From: Isoetes taiwanensis
Taxonomy: Eukaryota; Streptophyta; Lycopodiopsida; Isoetales; Isoetaceae
Assembly (NCBI GenBank): GCA_021234155.1
Contig: JAJEKV010000049.1
Span: forward strand, 1,021,487 to 1,085,486
Length of the DNA stretch: 64,000 nt
Reading direction: 5' to 3'
Positions 1 through 11,000 of the stretch are shown here, piece after piece (position 1 is the first letter of the stretch; every line of letters starts with the position of its first letter). Under the pieces are notes generated by a model. The model did not search any database, was not told the origin of the DNA, and was given only the letters and a program-made list of their open reading frames with translations. A program made the translations under genes and the position numbers.

Positions 1-139
1 AGTATGATGGGACCTCTGGGCACCTCTTGTTTCGCTTATCTGGGAACGTAGGGTTTTTCACCACGTTCTATTTCCAGCTTTGTTCGACCGAATGAGACTT
101 TGGCATATAGCAGGGCCCTATCAGAGCGATATACATGAA

Positions 140-485
140 TCATCATTGGGTTTTTAAACTTCAATCTGCTCTTCAATCGAAGCCTTATCTGCATTGTTCA
201 ACACCGGGCTTATTTGCAGGTAAGCATGTCTGATATATTTTCCATGCTTGAGAACTCCATCGTTATCATTAAGAAATCTAGCCAGCAAATTTGTTAGCAA
301 CAGATTTACATGTGAAAGGTTTCTGTACTGGTTTAGTGTCTACATCTCAAGCTTTTGTCATGTTCTTTTCAGGTTTTTCCGCCTCTGACTTGGTTTTTTT
401 GGGTTTCTAAACTTCAATCTGCTCTTCAATTGAAGCCTTATCTGCATATTGTTCAACACCGGACTTCTCTACAGATAAGCATATC
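140..485 (+). repeat. Direct duplication of an exon-like segment
   Basis: Positions about 150-225 and 405-480 are near-identical: both read TTCAATCTGCTCTTCAAT, then GAAGCCTTATCTGCAT, then TGTTCAACACCGG. The first copy ends CAG followed by GTAAGC, a good splice donor. In the second copy the donor position reads CAGATAAGC, so GT is lost. This looks like a small exon and its flank duplicated in tandem. No protein family is recognised in either copy, and the encoded stretch is too short to judge. Confidence 0.5.
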
Positions 486-984
486 TGATATATTTTCTAT
501 ATTTTTCGCCTCTGAATATCATTCCAGTTGAGCATAAATTTCTGGCAGATTATGAATTACTGCTAGGCATAGGCGTAGGCTGTTTCTATCCTTCACTTTC
601 CCATAGATGCAATTGCGTCAGACTTGAAGGAATAGCCATGGTCGTTTTAGATCCATTTGCGAATCCTATTTCTTGCCCTTTGATCAAGAACTGTTCATCC
701 GAATCTATTTTCTCTCATTGTGAGATTAGAATTTCCATGTTTAACATTTTTTTTTTAACTGTAGATAACATGGCTAGACATAAATCAGTGGTCAGTAAAT
801 TCGTAAGTATCTGTTTTGATATTCTTCATGTGCTGCAGGTTAGGATCCACTGCCATAGCCCAGTGTGCTAAACCGGCTTCAGTTTTAGGCAGTTTTATTA
901 TGCAATAGGCCAAGTTGTGGCTAGCATCTGAATATGCACTCTTCTCAGCTTTATCTCCGTTTCATGTCTTTTAAGAATGAGAAT

Positions 985-1365
985 GATTTTTTATCGTCCA
1001 CTGAGGCCAATCGGCCTATGGGACCCATAAGGAGCGCAGCAAACTTATTACTGTCCGGGTTAAAAAACCCCCGCCCCGAAGGGTTTTCGAGGGAAAAACC
1101 GTGGCAGTAATAAGAATGCTGTCAAACTGTACAAGTATACATCAATGCTTATATACATGTCAAGTGTGTGCCCGAGGACATAACTGATCTCACATGTCCA
1201 TAACCTTCTGAAGGTATGATCCTAACACCCGTACGGATGCTGTGCTCAATGTCACATGTAACGGTTGGCCAGGCCAGACCAACTCAGCATAGCGCGTCCA
1301 AATTTGATCATATGCTGGGCAACTTTGAAGGGTATGAGATTCATCCTCAATGACTCCCATTTGGC
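985..1365 (-). mobile_element. 5'-truncated LINE 3' end (family LINE-A)
   Basis: On the minus strand this stretch ends with TTCCCTCGAAAACCCTTCGG, a G-rich tract, GGTCCCATAGGCCGATTGG and GACGATAAAAAATC. The same order of blocks closes the LINE at 42.8-44.3 kb. It interrupts the duplicated segment described at 690-3400: the other copies run straight through this point, so the LINE inserted after the duplication. The tail shows an imperfect TCATT/CTCATT repeat instead of plain poly(A). No coding sequence remains, only 3' UTR. Confidence 0.75.
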
Positions 1366-1757
1366 AGCATTGTTAGACCTTTGCAAAATCGTTCAGATAA
1401 AATGCACTGACCCGTCTATACTAAAATTTTATCATGTTATTCTTGTTGATCTCTGTTTCTTAATGTCACACTACTTCTTGCTTCAAAAACAAAGAGGATC
1501 ATATTATTTATCACTAAATTCATTTCTTGGGAACTCAGTATAGCATGTGCTTGATATTTTAATATTCTTCATGTGTTGCAGGTTAGGGTCCACTGCCATA
1601 GTCCAACACAGACTGTTATATTGCAAGCGGTAGCAGCATCAACATGATAAATCAACATGATAAATGGTAAGCATAGTATGCTAACATCCTTGTAAGATAT
1701 GGAATATTCTATTAAATTGTAGACTGTGCTAAGAGGTACTCAACAATGATAATTCTC

Positions 1758-2066
1758 TTGATTAGTAATGCAATGAAGAAAGCAGCACTTATTCAGAAGC
1801 TTAGGAAGAAATTAGAGCTGGACTGTAACTTTGCTGCATGAAACTTTTAATTTAGTTGAGCCCGTGACCAAGATAAGCAGCCTATGGTTTATGCAATGGT
1901 TTATACAACCCAGCCTATAGTCAATGCAATGTTGGAAGGAAGCCCAAAGCAGAGATCTCTTCCGTCTAAAGCCAACATTGCTTATGGAGGCCTACAAGAA
2001 ATGAAAGGTAACTCAGAGAATAAAGGCTCCACCGAACCGGTTAACAAGCAATTTGGAGAGGGCTGA
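1758..2066 (+). CDS. Possible terminal exon(s) of an unrecognised plant gene
   Basis: Two short coding-looking stretches lie close together. Positions 1770-1841 encode a Lys/Leu-rich C-terminus (ALIQKLRKKLELD) ending in TGA. Positions about 1861-2066 encode roughly 65-70 residues (QPMVYAMVYTT, then a polar tail ending NKQFGEG) and stop at TGA, followed by an AT-rich stretch that could be a 3' UTR. The second stretch follows GATAAGCAG, a possible acceptor. Family unknown. It sits inside the duplicated region and could be a relic, so the call is weak. Confidence 0.25.
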
Positions 2067-3419
2067 TGAGTAGAAGAGTTTGCATTGTTTAGCTTTAGGT
2101 TCTGTCATGAAAATAATTTCCAGTTCTTTCAGCCCATTTCTGTAGAATAAGCAATTGTTAATTGCAAATATGGTTGCTTGCCACTTTGATCATGATTTTG
2201 TTGTATTTTATTTGGAAATGTGAACCAAAGTTATAGTTGCAGAAGGAGATGAATATTATTTTGATAATGTATGATGAATTAATATTTTCATCTTTTGTTG
2301 CTGTGATAAATACTGTATCAATATATAAAGCATCCAAGCCAAATGCGATGATCTGGATTGGAAAGAAGCAAATTGCTCTAGGTACAATTTGAGACGGATT
2401 TTTGTTAACATATATCATTTCTAAATTAAGATACAAACTCAAGCAATCGTTACACATACAAGTAATGAAGACCAAAGTTGCTTTTTTGCTACTATTCTCA
2501 GCTAATATGTTGTACCCCTCTATTATTAAGGTTGGACCATTGGATGTGGGCAGATTCTCTTACATATGCCTTGAAACCATATCCTACCCTTACATGTTAG
2601 AGTTTGACGAGATCAACACTGATGTGACTCTATTATTTAGGGATCCCAATTGGCTTCAGTCTTTAGGCATTTTTATTGTGCAATAGACCAAGTTGTGGCT
2701 AGCATCTGATGCACTATTCTCATATTTCTCTCTATTTCATGTCTTCTAAGGCACTGTTAGAGCTTTGCAAAAATCGTGCAGACAGAGGTAAAATGCATTG
2801 ACCCATCTATACTAAAAATGCATTGACCCATCAATATTCAAAAATTTCAGTCAGCTACTCTTATTCATCTCTATTTCTTAGTTTGGCATTGCTTCAAAAA
2901 AATAAAAAGAGGTTCGTATTATTTATCAGTAAATTTGTCTCTTGGAACTCAGTCAGCTTATTGGCTTTAGTTTTAGGCAGTTTTATTTTGCAATAGGCCA
3001 AGTTGTGGCTAGCATCTGAATATGCGCTCTTCTCACCTTTATCTTTGGTTTATGTCTTTTGAGGCACTGTTAGACCTTTGCAAAATCGTGCAAACAGCGA
3101 TAAAATTCACTGAGCCGTCTATACTAAAATTCATCACGTTATTCTTATACATCTATGTTTCTTAATATCACGCTATTTCTTGCTTTAAAAAACAAAGAGA
3201 TGATCATATTATCTATCAATAAATTCGTTCCTTGGGAACTGAGTATAGCGTGTGCTTGTTGTTTTGATATTCTTCATGTGTTGCAGTTAGGGTCCACTGC
3301 CATAGTCCAATACAGACTATTACATTGCAAGCGGTAGCAGCATCAACATGATAATTAATGGTAAGCAATATGTTGTGCTAACATCCCTGGAAGATATGGT
3401 GTCACATAATGTGGAGCTA

Positions 3420-4260
3420 TGATGGAATGGTGTGTTTCTTTACGTGTGTGTTTCGTTACGTAACTATATGTTGCAATTTTGTTAATGACATGGTAAGAAA
3501 GAATATTTGGTGCAAGTGGAACGTGATGACAATGTAAAGATTCATTTATTTAACCTTTTCCTATTATACTTTGGATGAATAAAAAGGTGTAGTCTCATGT
3601 GTAATGGAAGAAGCAAAGGATAAGAACCAATAATCAATCTTATTTTTTCGTGTAAATGATATTCCTCTTAGAGCCATTAAACATGTCATGCATTTTAGTG
3701 CCAGTGAAAATATTTTTGTGGTATGGACTTCCAACATCTTTTCCCTGAGCAATAAATCCAGAAAAATCAATAAAAAAGATGGATAATGCTATGCATTGCC
3801 GGTGTTCTTCATTGCATCTTTTCAATACATGAGCATAAAGTTGTCCTTGAGTGGAAATGATTATGAGTTTGTTTTAGTATGTATATGTAGTATAAGTGGG
3901 TTTCAAGTTGTGTTTGTTCGTCACAAATGCATCTCTAAGTACAACAATGAACATAGGTTGTAGTATTTGTATTTATATCAAAATATATTTATGATCTTGC
4001 ATGTTCCCATTCTCAAAAACACCTCTAGAGAAAAATATTTTTGTAACTACTTTAACTTGATTTTGGAAATGACCTATGTATGACTCTTAACTAATGTGAC
4101 TAGGGTGGGTTTTTATGCACCCAACGTGACACACAATTGGTCCTTGGCATGATTAAATTATAGTACAATTTCAATGTAGATGTGCCAATTTTGTAAATGT
4201 AAAAAAATAGCATGAATTATCAAACCGAAACCACTTATTGTTATATTCAAGTAATTCAAG
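3420..4260. other. AT-rich intergenic stretch
   Basis: No open frame, repeat or transposon terminus is convincing here. The sequence is AT-rich with short T and A runs, and reads as ordinary intergenic DNA leading into the Helitron ends that follow. Confidence 0.5.
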
Positions 4261-4264
4261 AAGT

Positions 4265-4397
4265 TGGGCAGCGCTTGCATCCTGCACATCCTCGACTAAT
4301 GCCCGACATTGCATCTAATGCCCTATAAACTCCCATTACATATTCTATTTCACACGTCCATGACTAATGCCCGGCATCGTCGGGCACACGTTTCTAG
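4265..4397 (+). mobile_element. Helitron 3' terminus, plus strand
   Basis: Positions 4369-4385 form a stem-loop (GCCCGGC ATC GTCGGGC). Eight bases later comes CTAG at 4394-4397, followed by T. A hairpin about ten bases upstream of CTRR, inserted before T, is the known signature of Helitron 3' ends. The preceding block (CACGTCC, GACTAATGCCCGGC) is repeated in inverted orientation at 4651-4712. A shortened copy (GACTAATGCCCGACATTGCA) lies at about 4295. The 5' end of the element was not identified, so only the 3' part is annotated. Confidence 0.6.
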
Positions 4398-4650
4398 TGG
4401 TCATTTATGATTAGGGGCACCTATGAGTTTGAATATGAAATATGATTTTGCCTAAGGCTTTTAGGGGGTAACGAACCTCTATAAAGCTTTGTCTAAGGTT
4501 TTAGAATATGCAATATGAAGGCTCAAACCTCTACCAAAATAACTCAATGTCTTTATCAAATTCCCCAGGAACCGCATTGTGCTACATATTGGTGCAACAT
4601 AACATAGTCTGTTGCATTGGATTTGCATTGGATAGCACTATTCATAGTAA

Positions 4651-4715
4651 CTAGAAACGTGTGCCCGACGTTGCCGGGCATTAGTTTGGGACGTGTGGAA
4701 TAGGTAGATGCAACG
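4651..4715 (-). mobile_element. Helitron 3' terminus, minus strand
   Basis: Read on the minus strand, this is about 60 bases nearly identical to 4340-4397. It carries the stem GCCCGGC/GTCGGGC, then ACACGTTT, then the terminal CTAG (ending at 4651) followed by T. Two Helitron tails of one family therefore face each other about 250 bases apart. The spacer (4398-4650) is AT-rich with no recognised gene. The rest of the minus-strand element would run toward higher coordinates and is interrupted by the LINE tail at 4782. Confidence 0.6.
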
Positions 4716-4781
4716 TAGTTTGTAGGTGGCATAAGAAATTTTAAATATAAATGCATTTGTAGGTTTAACGAAGGGCCAAGT

Positions 4782-5020
4782 AGGAAGGAAGGAAGGAAGG
4801 AAGTATATTTTAATGTCCACGGAGGCCAAACGGGCCTATGAGACAGTACATGCAATACACAAAGCAGATAAAAATCACACCGAAAATACAAATGCTGTTA
4901 TACAATGTGTCTCTATAATTGGGGTGAAAAAACCCCACGTGGGAGGGCCAACTGTGAAAGGTTTAGGGTTCAGGGATGTTGGGCATTCATGGCACGTGGA
5001 ATGGGTAGAATAGAATGCAC
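4782..5020 (-). mobile_element. LINE-A 3' end with (CTTC)n tail
   Basis: On the minus strand the segment contains a C-rich block near 4925-4960, then GGCCCGTTTGGCCTCCGTGG, then ACATTAAAATATA, and ends in about five CTTC units (seen as GAAG repeats at 4783-4801). The order matches the LINE-A tails at 985, 24785 and 44150. Identity is lower than between the other copies, so this is an older or divergent member. No coding remnant is visible. Confidence 0.55.
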
Positions 5021-5680
5021 AGTGTGGAATAGACATATGTGATAGGGGTATTATTGAAGATCGCGGATCCAATGCATAGTCAACACAACTGCAATTGAAG
5101 TGTACGAAAGTTTTGGATATTTGGTGTGTGGGGAAAGATGAAAGAAATGTGTGGCTATGTGCTTGTATGTGAATTTGAGTCTGGTGGTATTCGCGTGGGA
5201 AAGTGAATGAGATTCATTACTATTTCTTTTTTGTTAGTCAAATTCGTTCTAAGAGGGTATTGAAGACAAAAGAAGAAAAGTCATTGTAAATGGCTCAACC
5301 TTAGGGCTCATGATCTAGGCATTTGTGCGTGTATTTCCGAGTTCAAATCCATGATTTACTACTCTGCCCATTTTATACTTGTATATGTTTAGTTAGAAAA
5401 GGAACTTATTTTCGCTTTGCATGCACAAACTTTATTCGCCCTTGGTTTACAATTATCCATACATAAAAGAACTGTATTTGAGAAAAAATTATAAGATGGG
5501 AACTTAACCCTTTGGAATTGTCTCCATCTTTCGAGGTTGCAGATTTAGTTGATGGAATTCAATGCCATAGTTGAAATTTATCATTGTCTATTCCCTCCAA
5601 TGGGTTGCATCTCACCTCCTTCTGGTTGTAAACATTGATAACCAAATATTAAAGGGCACCTCTTAAATTTCTTGCACAAA
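5020..5680. other. Intergenic stretch with no supported feature
   Basis: Only short frames without codon structure are present. Nothing beyond AT-rich sequence was seen. Confidence 0.5.
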
Positions 5681-5682
5681 TT

Positions 5683-5890
5683 TTTTTTTTTTTTTGAAGA
5701 ACGTGTTTTACTTCATATTATACACTCAAAATATTACAAAGTACTTCCAGAAGTAAGAAATGTCCCTGAAGCATCAATCACTTTTAGATGATCACTCCAT
5801 ATTGGAATTTTAATACGATCAGGCCAATTGGAGATCTGAAAACAATTATACAACTTCTTACGAATTTCTTGAAGCACAATTTCTTGCACA
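5683..5890 (-). mobile_element. L1-type LINE 3' end, minus strand, poly(A)-tailed
   Basis: The plus strand shows a run of T at about 5682-5696, which is a poly(A) tail on the minus strand. Directly upstream on that strand is a short coding end that reads WPDRIKIPIWSDHLKV and then a Ser/Gly/Thr tail before TAA, with about 55 bases of 3' UTR. A C-terminal ORF2 fragment followed by a short UTR and poly(A) is the usual form of a 5'-truncated plant L1. Assignment to L1 rests on this layout; the protein stretch is too short for a firm family call. Confidence 0.45.
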
Positions 5891-5899
5891 TTTATGCTC

Positions 5900-7640
5900 C
5901 CTTGTGAATTCCTTTATGAACAATCTTGTCAAGTTTTAAAATTCATTTGAAGCTCAACCATAAAGATTTAAAAACAACCATCATTATCATAAAACGACCA
6001 TGCAAGATTTAAATCAACCATGCAAGCATAAAAAGACCATGTAGCAAGGAGCACAATTGCTTCAAACGAAGCTTGCAAACTGCAACGTGCCCCCAAAACA
6101 TGCTGTTACTCTTAATGGCATTGTTGTGTTTCTTTCTCTGTCTATTTTGGCAATTCAATTATTCCTTGCAAGGCCTGCTGATGTAGATGTACTGACAGTC
6201 AAACAGACATGCAATGCACAATCATATAAAATTAAAGCAGTTTCCAGTGCCTTAACCTTGCCATGCAATGACTACTATGACATGGCATGTTCTGTCTAAT
6301 TTGAAGGAGGATGGAGCACGTGCATGACCGTCTTTAACCAAAAGTCCGATACCATTGCTAATTGTTAACTTGGTTTGCTGCAGTCAGCTTGACAAAGCCA
6401 TGCCAGAATATGAAAAGGTTTATTTCTTCAATGGCACCAGAGTTCCTGATACAATCAATTCGTTGTACATGCAGAGAGCATTAAGTTATATAAACTACTT
6501 AGCATGCATGGCTAATAATGATTTTGGAAATGTTCAGCTTGTCATATCTTTCTTGAAAGCTGAAATCTATGTTGCCTGCTTCTAATGTTGTAACGATTCT
6601 TTTAATGCATCCAAGAAACCAAACATACATGAAATGATACAGCATGGCTTGCATATCTGCTACCCAATATCTGGAATTCTGTTGTATAGTTACCCGATAT
6701 CTGCAGAAAAGCAAAGCCACCTGATCTTAGAATATTTTATTACCATCCTGTGTTCAAAAATAATTAGAACTGGCATACTGAAAATGGGACATTTGCAAAC
6801 TATATTTTGCCATGCTTGGAAATTGTTTAGAAAGTCTAAATTACAATGGCAATACAATATCGAAGAAGAGAAAGCATTCAATTAATCTCCAACTTGTCCA
6901 AAATCAATGAAATATAGCATGGGATGAAAAGTGGAATGCAAGTAGATGTTAAAATACAAAATCTGTCAGGTCAGCTTCTAATGCTCAGGCATCTTTTTCT
7001 GCCTTCCTCTGGATTTCCCCTACACATGATGGCTTACGTTTATCAAAATGGTCCACAAATGTTAGGACATCATCCCTGCTGCATGTTCAAAATGATACCA
7101 GAATGAATGTGTAGCTGCCACCAACTTCTGCAATTCTGCAAGAATGTAATTCACATAAATAACCGATGATTTTGTTAAGTAACCGATGATTTTGTTGCAT
7201 AGATAACAGTTAAGGACATAAGATTACACTGTAGCCAAGAGATAAGACTTTACTCGCCTGTTTAAGACGTGGTTGCTATCAATGGGCTCAACATTGTTTT
7301 GAAATCAGAGCCGTCACCACATTGCATGAGACAGTTGCAAAGGCACAATATGCTTTTCTAGTGCCATATCAATCATAAATGTTGTAGCAGCTTCCTATTT
7401 CACAGTGGAACTGACCAGCTTTGCTGCATGTTCTGCTGGTGTTTGGAGATGTAACATTTACTAACCAAACTTCTACTATTACAACTTCTACTAGTCAAGG
7501 TCTCCGAATTCTTGATCTTGAGCGCTTTACAAACTTATGCTTGCTGTGTAAGCATCTCCTCAATCAGCCAACAAGCCTAATTGTGTTTCGAGTACCTTCT
7601 ATTGATCTTCAAGGCAAAAAAGGTACTTCTTCACAATGGA
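5900..7640. other. Gene-poor AT-rich stretch
   Basis: All frames here are short and lack codon bias or splice context. Low-complexity A/T runs dominate. No gene or transposon terminus is supported. Confidence 0.5.
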
Positions 7641-7642
7641 AA

Positions 7643-7764
7643 TGTCAAAATCTAAGAAAGGCATGATGTTATAAATAATAAAACAACAGACAGAGCTAAA
7701 CAATGTCAAAATCTAAGAAAGGCATGATGTTATAAATAATAAAACAACACACAGCTAAACAATC
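7643..7764 (+). repeat. Recent tandem duplication, unit about 60 bp
   Basis: The unit starting CAATGTCAAAATCTAAGAAA and running through GGCATGATGTTATAAATAAT to a CAGCTAAA block occurs twice back to back with almost no differences. The first unit has a few extra bases (CAGACAGAG). The near identity marks this as a recent replication-slippage or unequal-exchange event. Confidence 0.85.
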
Positions 7765-8099
7765 ATAACTATTATCATTACTTTTTGAATCTATGTTGTA
7801 TAAATATTGTAGCCAAATGGTTTTATGGCACTAGCCAACACTCAATAGATTCCCGAATATAAAAAGATCCTTTAGAGAAGGATCTGCAGGATCAATCCAG
7901 GATCTTTAAATTCCCCGTGAAGCCTTTCCGTGAAGAACCTGTTGGAAATTATAAAGTATGGCAAGGTCCCACCTTGCAACATCTGCAACCAGTGGATTGT
8001 TGGCATCAAGCTCCCAAATTTGAGAGTATTGTCTCCCATTCAGAATTAGACTAATGCTTTGCATAGGCAGAGAATTAACAGAAAATACATGTAGAAGTG

Positions 8100-11000
8100 T
8101 ACCTACTCTAAAAATGAGTGCTTTTCTATCGGAGTATAGACCAAGGAAGCAACAAACTGCCCAAGTACCTGGACAGAGTTACAAGGCCAGCTGCAGGCTT
8201 TTCATCTAGCAGCAGGATGGTTGCTTTGGACTATCTGGAAAAGACGAAGATTGGTAATCTTCAAAGGTCTGGATGTGGCAGATAATCGTGTTCTCCAAGA
8301 AGCTCAAGGTTACATTGTAAAGTCGTATCATTGTTCTTCACTTGCCCCTCGCAAGAGGCGATTGATTTTTGAGGAGTATTTGGATGTGCACTCTTATGCT
8401 TAGGCAGGTTGCTTCACTCGGTGGGTCTCTGCTTATCCGCTGAGTTTTTATTCCTGTCTCTGCATTTATACTTGTATTTGACTCTTTGATTGAATAAAGT
8501 CTGACGTCCTTCAACAAAAAAAAACTGCTCAAGCTTCTGTAAGATTTCAAGATTTTGAAGGATAATTTCAAGTCTTTCATGCAAAGTGATGACACTATTT
8601 TAAGTTCTAGAAATTTATATTCACTAAAATATTATGAAACTCAGTGTATTTCTGGAAAAGGATGGAAGACATTGAAGGGAAAATCAGACATAAAGATGCT
8701 AAAGCTTGTCCTTACCTGTATTTGTTGTTTTTCTTGCATTATATCCAGAGATTTTGAAACTGCTTTGGAAGTCTGTAGTGTCCTGCCAATGGTGAAAAAA
8801 ATGATTTGAACTCTGTTAATGCCATACTGTTCCAGTACCTGATAACAACCCATAAGCCATTGTCATCTATCAGAAGTTAGAAAAGTTACTTTTCAAAATC
8901 AGAGTTCGAAGAATATTTACCATGACGAACATCTGACAAACAGCTTCAACCTGCTGGATACCTTTATTAGCCAGATCATGTTCTGCAAAAACTCCGTTGT
9001 TCTAAAAGTTGGATAAATGTGAGGCATAAAACCTATTGCAAGTGTTCCAAGGTTATCTCCTAGTATTTCAAAAGAGGAAATGAGAAAGAATATATTTAAT
9101 AGTAAAATAATTATTGAATCCAAACCTAAGCAAGCATTAAAATATGATTCTAATCAGGTAAAACAGTACGAAAAAATTGGCTTTTCAAGGAAATATACCT
9201 GATGTGGAGCTTTATCTTTGGACTCGTGTCTTGTCTTTAAGACATAATTTCTTGGAAGAATGTATTTCGCCTGGTTAGAAAACATGACCGAGTTCGTTCA
9301 GATAAAAAACCCTTGAAACTTAAAAGGGTGATTTAAAGAAGATTAGAAAAAAACAGAAAGATGGGTTATATTACCTTGCATGATGCCTCCAGCTACGATT
9401 CTCACTGCAAATTTGCTCTCCAACTTTCTATCAAATAGATACCATGCAGATTAGTCTTCACCTTACATAAATGCTCCAGACGCAGCAACTGTTATATGGA
9501 ACATTTCTCAGTTCACGTTTTCACCATAAACTATTACTTAAAACATTTCTCACTTTATGTTTTTGTCGTGCAGATAGAACGACCGTGTTAGGACCAGCAG
9601 GAGAAAGCAGAAGCCAAAGTCTGATTAGTGTGAACTCTCCTCTTTAAAGAGCTGCCTCCAACTGCAGGTGATAAAGAAAAAAAGCATTAGAAATAGATCT
9701 GCATCAACTGGAGCATCCTTAGAGATCTCAGGAGATTAGGATTCGTACATAGGATATGAAAATTGCCTTCTTGCTTGGTTGCTCTCCTATCCATAATGAA
9801 AACTTCGCTCCAGCAAAGTTTTTGCTTCAAAGGTAAAGCACGCAATGCAGACTTCTCTCACGCGATCTCAAGCGGCCTTCTCCTGTGATTCTCCTAGGGC
9901 TGGCCGCTCCACGTTACAAAGTGCCAGTGTCGGCATCGAAAAACAGAGGGAAACAGATGGGGGAGTCCAAAATTAAACTTCAAGCGTCCCGAAAGGGGAG
10001 AGGGAACGCCGCATGCTGCGTAACATGCGGCATTCCAAGGCACGATTCCCAAACCCATTCCTTTTTAAAAAAGAAGACTAGTAAACGTGTGCCCGGCGTT
10101 GCCGGGCTAACGTTGGGAACATGTTAATCACGTCACTTAAAAAGCCTTTTGAAAAATCAGCATAAAAATATGGGTTTTAATCAAATTTGGACTTCAGCAC
10201 AATTTGACATTGCAACGCCAAGCCAAGCCAAGCCTAAGTGCAAATTCAACAACCTTGGCATTCATGATTGGAAGGGCTCTAGGCAATTCCATATAGAGAG
10301 GATAAATATGGACATTGGTTCGTCCCCGTACAAAGGTGTAGAAACAGAAGGCTGAACATAGGTTATTTGATACAATCAGCAGCCAGAAACCATTTCCAGT
10401 TGCACGACCCAAGCTTTTCTTGCCAGAAGCTTGCACCGAAAAACGTTCATATGTAAGCAAGAAGATTACATCAAGAACCATGAGATCTGTAACTGCCATT
10501 TCTCATCTATGCACTTGAAATAGATATGGGTTCACAAAGCTGACAGAATTGATAGGTCCAATCATTTGAATTCCAAGAAAACCCGAAATATCAGGTTATC
10601 TACTTTTTCCCAGAAAAGAAAATGTGCCATACCACGTCATTTTCAAATTGAGGCTTGTGAAATAAACCATGCTCAAACCTATCGCACCACATTTGTCAGA
10701 AATATTCATGTGGCAGCAGAGCATATGTATAAATGGTCAACTTGTTACATTTCCAAAAGTTTGATTCTACATCCAGTTTGGAAATTCTACATCAGGTTTG
10801 ACAATGATGAATAGTGTAACATATAATCCAAATGAAATGGACTCACAATTCAGCTGTAGCATGTGGGTTGGCAATAGTTTTTCATGTTCCAAAACTGGAT
10901 ATTCCTTCTGCATAAAGATAAATGCATTAGTTATATTTTAATCATTAACCAGCACTCAATTCCAAAACGTTGTAGGTAGGACAGAATGCAAAATATGCTG

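Larger units (their letters stand above)
690..3400 (+). repeat. Non-coding segment repeated three times in direct orientation
   Basis: The block 'GGCAGTTTTATTRTGCAATAG' through 'AAGTTGTGGCTAGCATCTGA' occurs near 885-940, 2665-2720 and 2970-3030. A following block (TGTTAGACCTTTGCAAAATC, then GATATTCTTCATGTGTTGCAG and the GGTCCACTGCCATAGTCCAA stretch, ending in AGCGGTAGCAGCATCAACAT) occurs at about 1366-1705 and 3065-3400, with fragments near 820-870 and 2755-2960. The copies differ by substitutions and small gaps. They keep a splice-acceptor-like TGTTGCAG in the same place, so this may be a duplicated intron/exon junction of an old gene. No open frame persists. Confidence 0.7.

Noticed and set aside
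6057-7106. Several 60-80 codon frames on both strands.
   Set aside because: No codon bias, splice sites or continuity between them.
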